Shown here: piece after piece, positions 28,894-38,993 of the stretch
How the letters are laid out: every line of letters begins with the position of its first letter
How positions within the stretch are numbered: position 1 is the first letter of the stretch
Origin: Bdellovibrio sp. ZAP7
Lineage (GTDB): Bacteria; Bdellovibrionota; FAC87; UBA2466
NCBI GenBank assembly: GCA_945878405.1
Contig: CAMCTJ010000009.1
Location: forward strand, 59,379 to 123,378
Length of the DNA: 64,000 bases
Direction: 5' to 3'
Translations under genes and position numbers: made by a program
The notes under the pieces: generated by a model
Seen by the model: only the letters and a program-made list of their open reading frames with translations
Database searches by the model: none
Told to the model about the DNA's origin: nothing

Positions 28894-31530
28894 ATGCCAT
28901 TAGAGAATCAATTTGAGCCACAAAAAAGAGAGAAATCACTCTACCAGCAGTGGCTAGAGTGGGGCGTTTTCACACCCTCTGCTGATTCCAAGAAGAAGCC
29001 GTACACCATCGTTTTGCCTCCCCCCAATGTCACCGGGGTGCTCCACATGGGGCATGCTCTGACAGGAACACTAGAAGATATCTTGATTCGAAGAAAAAGA
29101 ATGCAGGGCTTCAATGTTCTTTGGTTGCCTGGTACGGATCACGCCGGAATTGCCACTCAGATGGTAGTTGAACGCCATCTTCAAGCTGAGTCGAAAACAA
29201 GTCGTCATACTTTAGGTCGGGAAAAGTTTTTGGAGAAAGTCTGGGAATGGAAAGATAAATCCCAGGGAACCATTATCAGCCAGCTTAAAACTCTGGGCTG
29301 CAGTTTGGATTGGACCCGTTTGGCATTTACTTTAGATGAGAAAGTATCCGTTGCTGTCCGAGAGTGCTTTGTTCGGCTTTACAATGACGGGCTGATTTAT
29401 CGAGATGAGGCGATTATCCAATGGTGTCCGCGTTGTCGAACCGCTCTTTCCGATTTGGAAGTTAAGTTCAAAGAAGTTAAAGGCCGTTTTTGGAAAATAA
29501 AATATTTCTTGGAGGGATCCCAAACAGAATTTCTCAGCGTGGCCACGACTCGACCTGAAACCCTCCTAGGAGATTTGGCCGTTGCCGTTCACCCCGGCGA
29601 TGCTCGTTATCAAAAATGGATCGGGAAAAAAGTAAGGTTACCTTTGGTCCATCGTTTCATTCCCGTTATTTCAGATGAGTACGTGGATCCCGAGTTTGGA
29701 ACTGGTGCGCTGAAGATAACGCCAGGCCATGACGTTAACGACTATGTTGTGGGAAAACGACACGGGCTTGGAGTGTTAACTATTTTTGATGATGACGCTC
29801 GAGTGAATGATAAAGGCGGGGCCTACTGTGGTCTGAGTCGGGAAAAAGCTCGAGACCAAATCGTTGAGGATTTAAAGAAAGCTGATCTCTGGATTGAAGA
29901 AGAAGAACGTCCTCACAACGTGGGTCATTGCGATCGTTGCTCCACTGTTGTGGAACCCAAAGTGAGTGCCCAGTGGTTCGTGAAAGCAGAAGTGTTGGCG
30001 AAACCAGCTATTGAAGCAGTTCAAACTAAAAAAATTCGGATCCTTCCCGAAGAATGGGAAAAAGTTTATTTCGAGTGGATGAATAATATCCGCCCTTGGT
30101 GTATCAGCCGCCAATTGTGGTGGGGACATCGCATTCCGGTCTGGTATTGCAAAGATTGTAACAAAATGACAGTTGCAGTTAAGACCCCTTCTCACTGTCA
30201 ACACTGTAAGAGCGAAAAAATTTCGCAAGAAGAAGATGTTCTAGATACGTGGTTTAGCTCTGGTTTGTGGCCGTTCTCTACTTTGGGATGGCCTCAGGAA
30301 ACAGCAGACTTCAAAACATTCTATCCAAACGATGTATTGGAAACTGGTTTTGATATTCTGTTTTTCTGGGTAGCTCGAATGATCATGTTGGGTATGAGAA
30401 TGACAGGAGAAATTCCTTTTCATACGGTCTACCTCCATCCCATGGTGAGAGATGAACACGGACAGAAAATGTCAAAGACAAAGGGGAATGTTGTAGATCC
30501 CTTAGAAATTATCGATCGAATGGGAGCTGACTCACTTCGCTTCTTTCTTGCCTGGAATGCATTCCATGGCCGAGATCTCCGTGTTTCTGATGAAGGGGTT
30601 GAGGGGTGCCGCAATTTTGCTACGAAGCTGTGGAACGTATCAAAGTTTGTTCTCATGCATTTTGGCCATCTAAAGCAAAGCCAGCAGGATAAAAGTAATT
30701 TAACGAATCAGTGGATTTTATCTCGCTTGAACGAAACCAAGAAACAAGTTGCAGACAGTCTTGAAACCTATCGGTTTTTTGAAGCAGCCCAATCCCTTTA
30801 TCACTTTTTGTGGAGCGAATACTGTGACTGGTTCATTGAGTTTGCCAAAGAAAAAAATGAGTTGGAATCTCGAAAGGCCATGGGAGATTCAACTGCATTG
30901 GATGTTTTGGAAGAGGTATTAAGGCTTCTTCACCCCTTCATGCCTTTTGTGACGGAAGCTATTTGGCAAGAGTTGCCGTATCGTAGTTCCCCAGAAAAGA
31001 GCATCTCCTGGGCCCAGTACCCAGAATATCACAAAGACAGTGTCTTCACGCAAACTGAGGAGCAAGTACAAAGAGTCATTGAGGTGATTGAAAAGACCCG
31101 AACACTTCGCGGGACTCATAAGATTGCCGGTAGTCAGGAAATTGGATTGTCTCTTTGGGGTGAGGAAAAAATATTGCAGGCCCTGAAACCCTTTCAGGAT
31201 AAAATTCAAAAATTAGCACGAGCCGATAAGATCGATTGGGTAACCAGTCGCCCATCCTCTCAGGAAAATCTCGAAATTGTTTTAAAAGACTGTTCCGTAT
31301 TTATGAGCAAGTCCTATCTAGGGGATTTAAGTCAGGAAATTGAAAAACAGAAAAAGCAGCTCCAAGACAAGAAAGAAGCTTTAGCCAGAGCTGAATCAAA
31401 ACTCACAAACGAGAAATTCATGGGAGGAGCACCGGAGGCGGTAAAAGCTGGTGTTCGAAAACAGGCTGAAGATCTCAAGGCAGAGGTTGCGGGCATCGAG
31501 AGATATCTTCGAGAAATTGGCGGTACATGA
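28894..31530 (+). CDS. valS: Valyl-tRNA synthetase
   Basis: PPPNVTGVLHMGHALTGTLEDILIRRKRMQG, WLPGTDHAGIATQ, KMSKTKGNVVDPLEI. Confidence 0.97.
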   Translation: MPLENQFEPQKREKSLYQQWLEWGVFTPSADSKKKPYTIVLPPPNVTGVLHMGHALTGTLEDILIRRKRMQGFNVLWLPGTDHAGIATQMVVERHLQAESKTSRHTLGREKFLEKVWEWKDKSQGTIISQLKTLGCSLDWTRLAFTLDEKVSVAVRECFVRLYNDGLIYRDEAIIQWCPRCRTALSDLEVKFKEVKGRFWKIKYFLEGSQTEFLSVATTRPETLLGDLAVAVHPGDARYQKWIGKKVRLPLVHRFIPVISDEYVDPEFGTGALKITPGHDVNDYVVGKRHGLGVLTIFDDDARVNDKGGAYCGLSREKARDQIVEDLKKADLWIEEEERPHNVGHCDRCSTVVEPKVSAQWFVKAEVLAKPAIEAVQTKKIRILPEEWEKVYFEWMNNIRPWCISRQLWWGHRIPVWYCKDCNKMTVAVKTPSHCQHCKSEKISQEEDVLDTWFSSGLWPFSTLGWPQETADFKTFYPNDVLETGFDILFFWVARMIMLGMRMTGEIPFHTVYLHPMVRDEHGQKMSKTKGNVVDPLEIIDRMGADSLRFFLAWNAFHGRDLRVSDEGVEGCRNFATKLWNVSKFVLMHFGHLKQSQQDKSNLTNQWILSRLNETKKQVADSLETYRFFEAAQSLYHFLWSEYCDWFIEFAKEKNELESRKAMGDSTALDVLEEVLRLLHPFMPFVTEAIWQELPYRSSPEKSISWAQYPEYHKDSVFTQTEEQVQRVIEVIEKTRTLRGTHKIAGSQEIGLSLWGEEKILQALKPFQDKIQKLARADKIDWVTSRPSSQENLEIVLKDCSVFMSKSYLGDLSQEIEKQKKQLQDKKEALARAESKLTNEKFMGGAPEAVKAGVRKQAEDLKAEVAGIERYLREIGGT

Positions 31531-32711
31531 TTCACGGTCTAGGCTTTCTGATGAGGCGCTCTCTTTTTCCGAAAGGGGGCAGTCTTTTGACTCTGGCTTT
31601 GTGGATTTCAGTCAGTGGCGTGGCATTGGGAGTGGCTATGCTCATGCTGGTCTTATCCGTTATGTCCGGTTTCTTGGACTTTCTGCAGACCCGGTACACG
31701 GAGATTACTTCACCGATTGTCGTGATACCAAAGGCAGAAGTGGGGGGACAGTCGACTTTTAAAAAAACACTAGAATCGATTCCAGGTATCAAAGCAGTAT
31801 CCCCATTTCACCTCAGTCAATCGATGTTGATCAAAAATGGAGTGGGGGGAGTCACTTTAGAGGGAGTCACTCTTGAGGATTCGAAAAAAGTTACGCCCTG
31901 GGAAAAAATTTGGATCGATAAACCTAATTTAGATCCCACAATCCCCAACTGGATTTGGATCGGTAAGGGGCTTGCCACTAAACTAAACATAAAAAAAGGG
32001 GATACCGTCCAATTGATGGTCAGCGGCGATCAAATGCGGACCGAGCCTTTTGTGGTTACCGGAATTACTAAGTTTGGAATTTACGAACATGATCTGAGGT
32101 ATTCCTACATCGATTTAAAAAAACTAGAAGAGTTGTTCTATCGGCGTCCCCTAGAGCCTTTATACAAGGTTGCTCTCACAGGAATCAGCATCGATGAAGG
32201 GGTTCAAAAACTAAAAGAGCAACTGGGAGAACTGGCTACTGTCCGCAAGTGGAGTGATATCAATCAAAATATTTTTCGGGCTGTCCAGCATCAGAAAATA
32301 ATGTTGTTTTGGGTTTTGGATATTGTCATTGCCCTGGCCGGAATGAATGTAATCAATCTCCTCATGATGAGCACCTATCAGAGAAAAAGAGATGTTGCGA
32401 TATTGAGAGCTATGGGGATGCGGTTTAAATCTATTGTACTGTTCTTTGTTGGCCAAGGTACAGTCGTGGGGATAATTGGGATTGGTGTCGGAGTCCTTTT
32501 GGGGCTGGTTTTATGTGAGGTCGTCGAGCGTTTTCAGCCTGCCATTCTCAGTGAGGCCATTTACAATGTGAATAAGCTGCCGTTGAAAGTGCAAGCAAGC
32601 GATGTGAGCTTAATTTGTGTTATGGCTCTTTTGTTATGCATCGTTTTTAGTGTGATCCCAGCTCTCAAGGCAGCTTTGAGTCAACCCGTACAGGCGCTTC
32701 GTTATGAGTAA
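31527..32711 (+). CDS. lolC: Lipoprotein-releasing ABC transporter permease (LolC/LolE family)
   Basis: FtsX-like permease; MNVINLLMMSTYQRKRDVAILRAMGMRFKSIVLFFVGQG; followed by lolD-like ATPase. Confidence 0.88.
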   Translation: MIHGLGFLMRRSLFPKGGSLLTLALWISVSGVALGVAMLMLVLSVMSGFLDFLQTRYTEITSPIVVIPKAEVGGQSTFKKTLESIPGIKAVSPFHLSQSMLIKNGVGGVTLEGVTLEDSKKVTPWEKIWIDKPNLDPTIPNWIWIGKGLATKLNIKKGDTVQLMVSGDQMRTEPFVVTGITKFGIYEHDLRYSYIDLKKLEELFYRRPLEPLYKVALTGISIDEGVQKLKEQLGELATVRKWSDINQNIFRAVQHQKIMLFWVLDIVIALAGMNVINLLMMSTYQRKRDVAILRAMGMRFKSIVLFFVGQGTVVGIIGIGVGVLLGLVLCEVVERFQPAILSEAIYNVNKLPLKVQASDVSLICVMALLLCIVFSVIPALKAALSQPVQALRYE

Positions 32712-33381
32712 ACTTATTCAAACCCAAAATCTAAAAAAAGGTTTTAAACGGCAGTCTGCACAAGAACTTCCTATTTTGGCGGGGGTTAATTTTTCCTTAG
32801 ACCCCGGTGAGCGAGTTGCGATCTTGGGAAAAAGCGGGGCTGGAAAAAGTACTTTTTTGCATTTGCTCGGCACTTTAGAGGAGCCTTCAGAGGGAAAAGT
32901 GTTTTATCGAGGGAAAGATCTCTTCGCTTTAAAGGAAACTGATCTCGCATTTTTTAGAAATCAAAAAGTGGGTTTTGTCTTTCAGTTTCATTACCTCATG
33001 TTGGAATTTACGGCGCTTGAAAATGCTATGATGCCAGGCCTCATTGGCGGATTAGGAAAAAAAGAGAGCCGACTAAGAGCGGAAGAGCTCTTGGACGAAG
33101 TGGGGTTAAGAGATCGTCTAGATCATAAGCCAGGTCAGTTATCCGGCGGAGAACAACAGCGAGTGGCTATTGCTCGAGCTCTTTTAATGCGCCCAGAACT
33201 TCTCCTCACCGATGAGATGACAGGTAACTTAGATGCCGAAACTGGCCAGCAGGTGATGGAGCTGATTGGAAGACTTCACCAGAAGTATCATATGGGGATC
33301 GTCTCGGTCACCCATGATGAAAATCTTGCAAATCTTTACCCCACCCAGTACCGACTCGTTCAGGGAAGGCTTTTGTCTTAA
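32704..33381 (+). CDS. lolD: Lipoprotein-releasing ABC transporter ATPase
   Basis: [48 protein letters not shown]. Confidence 0.9.
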   Translation: MSKLIQTQNLKKGFKRQSAQELPILAGVNFSLDPGERVAILGKSGAGKSTFLHLLGTLEEPSEGKVFYRGKDLFALKETDLAFFRNQKVGFVFQFHYLMLEFTALENAMMPGLIGGLGKKESRLRAEELLDEVGLRDRLDHKPGQLSGGEQQRVAIARALLMRPELLLTDEMTGNLDAETGQQVMELIGRLHQKYHMGIVSVTHDENLANLYPTQYRLVQGRLLS

Positions 33382-33500
33382 ATTCCAGTAAGTTATCTCC
33401 CTTTTAGCCACCTACTAAAAAGGGGCTAAAATCGTTTACAATTCCTTCCTCATAGGGTTATCATCGCTCTCTACTGAAAGTTAATAAATACAGGGACTTA

Positions 33501-35843
33501 GTGCTTCATTGGAGAAACAACCTGAACTGTCTCACTCTCACGCTCGCGGGGGTGATCTTGCTTTGGTTTCCCGCAACTCTTAAAGCGGAAAGCCCAAAAT
33601 CTATTTCCGGTATCGAAATTCGGGGAAATCGGAAAATTGAGAAAGCAGCTATCTTAAGTCGAATCCATTCGAAAGCGGGTTCAGCCGTTAATAAGGAATT
33701 AGTGCGGCAGGATATTCGTTCTATTTTTGGATTGGGCTATTTTGAAGAGATACAAGTCGATGAAGAGAGCAGTCCCTCGGGAGTAAAACTGATCTTCGTC
33801 GTTCGAGAAAAGCCAATCGTCAGCAAAGTGAGCTTTGAAGGTTTGGAGGCTCTAGAACTTGAAGACACTAAAGACCTAGTTTCCATCAAAGAATTTGAAG
33901 TTCTCGATATTGGCAAAATTAACCAGTCGGTCGAAAAGCTCATTCAAAAATACGAAGAAAAAGGATTTTATTTAGCTGACATTCGGTACGAAATTGATCG
34001 AGACGCCAAAAAGAATGAAGCTGCCGTAGTATTCAAGGTTCAAGAAAACGATAAGATTCAAGTTAAGAATATAAACATCATTGGCAACTCCCTGATTCCC
34101 GACTCTGAGCTCAAAGGCATCATGCAAACCCAAGAAGGAGGGCCTTTCTCATGGCTTTCCGGGTCTGGGGCTTATCGGGAAAACGTATTCGAGCGCGATG
34201 TAGCTATGTTGGGCTTCTACTATGGAACCAAGGGCTACGTCAGAGCTCGATTTGGGAAACCAGAAGTCAGCGTTAGCCCAGATAAAAAGTGGGTCTACAT
34301 CACCTTCTTTGTTGAAGAGGGAAAACAGTACCGAGTGGGTAAAGTAGATTTCCAGGGAGAACTTCTTTATGGCAGGGAAGAGCTAGAAGAAGAGTTGAGT
34401 CTAAAACAAGGGGAGATTTTTGATACCGACGCACTCAGAAGAGAAACCCTAAAGTACACTGAAAAATATTCTGATCTGGGATATGCGTTTGCGAACGTCA
34501 TTCCGCAGCCCGTGATTAACGATGACACTCGAGTTGTTGATATTACGTTTGAAATTGATCGTGGTGAAAGAGTTTATATTGGAGAGATCACGGTTACTGG
34601 CAACACCAGGACTAAAGACAAAGTCCTTCGTCGAGAGCTTTTGATCCATGAAGGGGAACTCTTTAACGGGACTAAAAAGCGCGAAAGCAAAGAAAACGTA
34701 ACTCGTTTGGGCTTCTTTGATTCAGTGGAGTTTCATCAATCCACTTCGAAGAATGCACCGAATGTTGTCGACTTGGAAATTCGCGTTAAAGAGAGATCCA
34801 CCGGGCAACTCGTGGTGGGGGCCGGATATTCTACGGGTCCTGCGGGTTTTCTGTTTAATGCACAATTATCCCAAAATAATTTCCTAGGGAATGGTCAGGT
34901 TGCAGCTCTATCGGCCCAGCTACAAACAGGGAACGGCCGCTCCGAATACAACCTAAGCTTTCAAGAGCCCTATGTCGGGCATTCGCTTTGGAGCTTAGGC
35001 GGTTCGCTCTATCAGTTGCGCCGGGATGTGATTTATCTGATTGGTAATCGCTCCTATTCAGAAATTAAAACGGGGGCAGACATTAAGTTGGGGCATCCTA
35101 TTCGCGAATTCACCAATCTTTTTCTCACCTACCGTTTCGAGCATTCCTATGTGAATGACATTATTGACACCAATATTTTTAAGCCCGACGATCTCAATGG
35201 AAACTTGAGCAGTGTGACCGCTAACGTGGTTTTCGACAAACGAGATGATCGGTTTGATCCTCGAAAAGGTTGGTATTGGACGGCATCTACTGAATTAGCA
35301 GGTCTGGGCTTTGATAGAAAGTTTCTGCGTTCATCGGCCACGATGAGATTTTATCACCCCATTATTTGGGATTTTATTTTCCGGCTGAACATGACCGGTG
35401 CCAACATTTCACCTACGACGGATACGCCCGTTCCGGTTAATGAGCTTTATATTTTGGGAGGTCTGTTTTCACTCAGAGGGTATCCACCAATGAGCGTGGG
35501 TCCAAAAGCAACATTGGCCACAACAGTTCCTCCTTTGTCTCAGGAAGCGGCTGATCAAAATCTCCAAGGAAAAGACATCGTGGTAGGAGGAAAAAACCAA
35601 GCTTTCCTAAATGCAGAAATTGAATTTCCCATTCTCAAAGAAGCTCGTGTTCGAGGTGTGATCTTCTTCGATGCAGGAAACTCATTTAATGATCTGAGGG
35701 TGACCAACCCCCAAATTTTGGCGAATTATGGCTATGGGATACGGTGGTTTACACCGATTGGTCCCTTGCGTTTTGAGTTTGGTCATCCTATTGTAAACGG
35801 TGGGTCACCACAGTTTATTTTTACAATTGGACCCGCTTTTTAA
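33501..35843 (+). CDS. bamA: Outer membrane protein assembly factor BamA
   Basis: POTRA repeats (ISGIEIRGNRKIEKAAILSRI etc.), C-terminal barrel with LFSLRGYPP and GPLRFEFGHPI...F. Confidence 0.95.
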   Translation: MLHWRNNLNCLTLTLAGVILLWFPATLKAESPKSISGIEIRGNRKIEKAAILSRIHSKAGSAVNKELVRQDIRSIFGLGYFEEIQVDEESSPSGVKLIFVVREKPIVSKVSFEGLEALELEDTKDLVSIKEFEVLDIGKINQSVEKLIQKYEEKGFYLADIRYEIDRDAKKNEAAVVFKVQENDKIQVKNINIIGNSLIPDSELKGIMQTQEGGPFSWLSGSGAYRENVFERDVAMLGFYYGTKGYVRARFGKPEVSVSPDKKWVYITFFVEEGKQYRVGKVDFQGELLYGREELEEELSLKQGEIFDTDALRRETLKYTEKYSDLGYAFANVIPQPVINDDTRVVDITFEIDRGERVYIGEITVTGNTRTKDKVLRRELLIHEGELFNGTKKRESKENVTRLGFFDSVEFHQSTSKNAPNVVDLEIRVKERSTGQLVVGAGYSTGPAGFLFNAQLSQNNFLGNGQVAALSAQLQTGNGRSEYNLSFQEPYVGHSLWSLGGSLYQLRRDVIYLIGNRSYSEIKTGADIKLGHPIREFTNLFLTYRFEHSYVNDIIDTNIFKPDDLNGNLSSVTANVVFDKRDDRFDPRKGWYWTASTELAGLGFDRKFLRSSATMRFYHPIIWDFIFRLNMTGANISPTTDTPVPVNELYILGGLFSLRGYPPMSVGPKATLATTVPPLSQEAADQNLQGKDIVVGGKNQAFLNAEIEFPILKEARVRGVIFFDAGNSFNDLRVTNPQILANYGYGIRWFTPIGPLRFEFGHPIVNGGSPQFIFTIGPAF

Positions 35844-35863
35844 AAACAAACAGTGAGGCAAAA

Positions 35864-36388
35864 ATGAAACTCCGTCTAATCATCGTGGCATCTGTATTTA
35901 GTTTTTTAACTCTGGCTTCTGAAGGTGGTTTTAAACTCGGTTTTGTGGATCTTCAAAAGACTTTGCAAGGGGTAGAAGCTGGTAAAACTGCGAAGAGCAC
36001 TCTTGAAAAAGAAGTAACTGCAAAGAGAACTGGTTTAGAAAAACAACAACAACAGCTTCAAAAAGAAGCTGAAGAGTTTGAAAAGAAATCTGGCTTAATG
36101 AATGAAGGGGCGAAAACTCAAAAGCAACAGGAGCTTCAAAAGAAATTTGCTGAGCTTCAAAAAACCGCTGCAGAATCCCAGATGGAGCTGCAAAAACGTG
36201 AACGTGAACTAACCAAGCCTATTATCGATGAAATCCGATCAGTTGTAGAAGCTTTGGGAAGAGAAAAAGGTTTAACCTTGGTCTTGGAAAAAAATGAAGG
36301 TGCTGTCCTCTATGCTCAATCAGGAGAGGATCTGACAGACTCAGTAATTGAACGATTTAATTCTCGTTCAAAATCTAAAAAGAAGTAA
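35864..36388 (+). CDS. OmpH/Skp family periplasmic chaperone
   Basis: Signal peptide, KLGFVDLQKTLQGVEAGKTAKSTLEKE..., coiled coil, GREKGLTLVLEKNEGAVLYA; downstream of bamA. Confidence 0.9.
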   Translation: MKLRLIIVASVFSFLTLASEGGFKLGFVDLQKTLQGVEAGKTAKSTLEKEVTAKRTGLEKQQQQLQKEAEEFEKKSGLMNEGAKTQKQQELQKKFAELQKTAAESQMELQKRERELTKPIIDEIRSVVEALGREKGLTLVLEKNEGAVLYAQSGEDLTDSVIERFNSRSKSKKK

Positions 36389-36628
36389 TTAGAACAGCCA
36401 TAGACTTAAAAGCAAAATAGAGACGGCTGCTCCAAGCTTAATTAGCCAGGGAATATGGTTGGGTTCAAGAATTTCCGGGGCTTTGGGCGAAAGAGCGGCC
36501 GTTTTTCTTGTCTGAACAACCGCTGAGTGAACGCTTTCTGTCCAACGGGAATTATGAAGTTTGGCATTCAGGTCTAATTCGGTGGTCTTTTCATCTTGAA
36601 ACATAAATCCTCGCGTTACCATCAACAA
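36389..36628 (-). CDS. Small hypothetical protein with C-terminal TM helix
   Basis: 79-aa ORF filling the gap, C-terminal LIKLGAAVSILLLSLWLF. Confidence 0.45.
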   Translation of the reverse strand: MLMVTRGFMFQDEKTTELDLNAKLHNSRWTESVHSAVVQTRKTAALSPKAPEILEPNHIPWLIKLGAAVSILLLSLWLF

Positions 36629-36640
36629 ATTGGGGTGTGA

Positions 36641-37324
36641 TTACTGGCTCTGGTAGTTTAGTACCTGGCTGTTTGACTGATTTCCCATGCGAACGCTAAT
36701 ACACCCTCGAATCCTTCCTGCGGCGTTTCCGTAAGAAGGAATAAAGCTTGTGGCGCAAGTTGATCCCACAATAACTTGGATGAGTTGTTGCCCGAGCGTT
36801 TGATTAGTTCCCGGAGCTCCCGTGGGGTAACCCTGCCAAGAAAACGGAGAGTAATAAGGGACGCTGATCGAACCCGTAAGTACTAGCGAGCTCACCTGGC
36901 CATTGTAAAAAGTTCCTGAGCTTTGGCCCGATTGAGCTCCACTGGGGGAAGTAATGCAGGCACTAGGAATCGTATTGTTTTGATAGAGCCGCGAAAGCTC
37001 CGATAAATTGATGGAGCCACTCGCGATAATATTATTGTTTTGGTAAGTGTAACCCACAGTGCTGGTAATTGCCGGAGCTAAGACGATAGAGCTCATCTGA
37101 TTTGACCAGTTATATCCCATGTTTTGAGTAGAAGTGAGCCGACCTTCAAAGGGAAGCGAAGAAAGCGCCGTTCCACCATTGATTCTCGGACAGTTTCCCA
37201 CGACCGGATTGATACCAGGAGCTGGGTTGGGGTTTGCGATGCCATCATCTTTTTTTCCGCAACCAAATCCGATCAGAATGAGCGCGGAGACAGAGAGAAC
37301 CGCAGCACTTTTCATCAACTTCAT
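36641..37324 (-). CDS. Hypothetical lipoprotein
   Basis: Signal peptide with cysteine ALILIGFGCGKKDD; no recognised domain. Confidence 0.65.
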   Translation of the reverse strand: MKLMKSAAVLSVSALILIGFGCGKKDDGIANPNPAPGINPVVGNCPRINGGTALSSLPFEGRLTSTQNMGYNWSNQMSSIVLAPAITSTVGYTYQNNNIIASGSINLSELSRLYQNNTIPSACITSPSGAQSGQSSGTFYNGQVSSLVLTGSISVPYYSPFSWQGYPTGAPGTNQTLGQQLIQVIVGSTCATSFIPSYGNAAGRIRGCISVRMGNQSNSQVLNYQSQ

Positions 37325-37326
37325 GA

Positions 37327-38097
37327 TTAGTTCCCTTCCGTTAATACAGCAATGTTCGTGTAATTCACTTGGAAAGTACCCAGCGTCTTAACTTGAGTGT
37401 TCGTGCTTGATGAAGTCATGTAGTTTCGGCAGGTCGTCACTTCATTAGCTAAGAAAGTCTGATACTCAGCTGTTGTGGAAAAACATCTTTCGATCGGCAA
37501 CTCAAAGGTCTGACCGAACCAGTTATATCTACAAACTTTGGGCAAGCACTGAGTTTCTTGAGCTTGTCGAACTCGATAGAGGAAAACCGAATTAAGCGTA
37601 TTGCCGTTGGTGACCGTCTTAAGGCCCGCAATTCTTACCGTTAATAGGTTGTCCGAAAAGATAATGTCTAAGGAGGAAGAAGTATTGGACCCTGTCCCGC
37701 TGACAGAATTCATATCAGTCCACCAAAAACCTCTGTGATCTTCAAAGGCGAGTCTCAGGGTTCCTGAAGGAGTCGTGCTGTTAGTTACTTTGAGCTGTAC
37801 TTTAGCGTCGCCAACAACCGGTTTCACAACGGTTCCAGCTATGTCTGATAAACCAGTATAGTTAATATTATCTGTAAGCGATAAAGCAACGGCCCCTGTT
37901 AAATCAGGCAAACCAGAGGTTACGGGATCGGTGTCGTCAGGAAGGGAGTCAGTATTACCGCTACCGCCATCATCGCCAACGACTGGAACAGTCCCTGTAG
38001 TTGTAGATTTAGTTGCTCCGCAAGACACTAAGAATAAAACGCATAGGCCAGCAGAGATTAAGGGAAATAAAAAGTTTCGTAAGGTCAGCTTCCGCAT
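37327..38097 (-). CDS. Hypothetical lipoprotein
   Basis: Lipobox LFLVSCGATKS; low-complexity Thr/Gly/Asp linker, then unknown domain. Confidence 0.65.
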   Translation of the reverse strand: MRKLTLRNFLFPLISAGLCVLFLVSCGATKSTTTGTVPVVGDDGGSGNTDSLPDDTDPVTSGLPDLTGAVALSLTDNINYTGLSDIAGTVVKPVVGDAKVQLKVTNSTTPSGTLRLAFEDHRGFWWTDMNSVSGTGSNTSSSLDIIFSDNLLTVRIAGLKTVTNGNTLNSVFLYRVRQAQETQCLPKVCRYNWFGQTFELPIERCFSTTAEYQTFLANEVTTCRNYMTSSSTNTQVKTLGTFQVNYTNIAVLTEGN

Positions 38098-38457
38098 ACA
38101 CACCACGCCCGCAAAGAGATTCAGTTGAAAGACGGGATTATCCCGACTTTCGCCCAGGCCGAATGTGCAAGCAGAGTACCAACCCCGAATCTAGCCGTAG
38201 TTGGCCCCAAACGTTCCTTTGGATGTCCACGCTTCGAATGGGACCTAAGAAGTATCCACGTGTTGCGATGCAAAGAAGCGACTTAATTTAAGGGATTTAA
38301 TACTTTAAAGGGTTGTCAAAGGGCTGTCTAAGTTCTGATCAGTTTTCCTAGCAAAATTGGGGCAAGGGTTTTTGGGGGCTGGAAAACCCTGTTTATTCGC
38401 TGGCCTAGGTCTAGTTAGCCATGTTATTCTTAAAGACAGTTTCGGAGGAAAAAAATC

Positions 38458-38796
38458 ATGTCTTATATCGTCACCCAAAACTGTGTTGATTGTAAATATA
38501 CCGATTGCGTAGCCGTTTGCCCGGTAGATGCCTTTCATGAAGGCGAAAGAATGGTTTATATCAATCCGGATACCTGTGTGAATTGCGATGCTTGCGTTCC
38601 CGCTTGTCCGATTGAAGCCATTTATTCAGAAGAAAACTTACCTGCTAAATTTCAGGCTTATACTCAGATCAATATTGATGGCTGTGTGAGTAATCCAGTT
38701 ATCAATCAGAAAAAAGATCCAATGCCTGGAGCTAAGAGCTTAGAAGAGCTTAAAGTAATGAATGCTCAAGGATATGTTCCACCGAACTTTCCCTAA
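38458..38796 (+). CDS. 7Fe/8Fe ferredoxin (FdxA-like)
   Basis: NCVDCKYTDCVAVCPVDAF ... TCVNCDACVPACPIEAI. Confidence 0.93.
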   Translation: MSYIVTQNCVDCKYTDCVAVCPVDAFHEGERMVYINPDTCVNCDACVPACPIEAIYSEENLPAKFQAYTQINIDGCVSNPVINQKKDPMPGAKSLEELKVMNAQGYVPPNFP

Positions 38797-38837
38797 ATTC
38801 TAGGTAACGTCAGTCAGACGTAGAATTTATTGACATG

Positions 38838-38868
38838 AAGACCCTCTGAATACAGAGGGTCTTTTTAT
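38838..38868 (+). terminator. Rho-independent terminator after ferredoxin gene
   Basis: AAGACCCTCTG-aata-CAGAGGGTCTT followed by TTTATTTT; 11-bp perfect stem. Confidence 0.9.
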
Positions 38869-38993
38869 TTTCTTTCCGGCAGTTTTCTGAGGCTCTGGCC
38901 TGAGCATCCTTTGTGAATACGCCAAGGCAGAGTTCCTGGCCTTTAAAATGCAGCCTTTAAAAGATGTTTTTCTCATTGGGTGCTTTAGATTTT

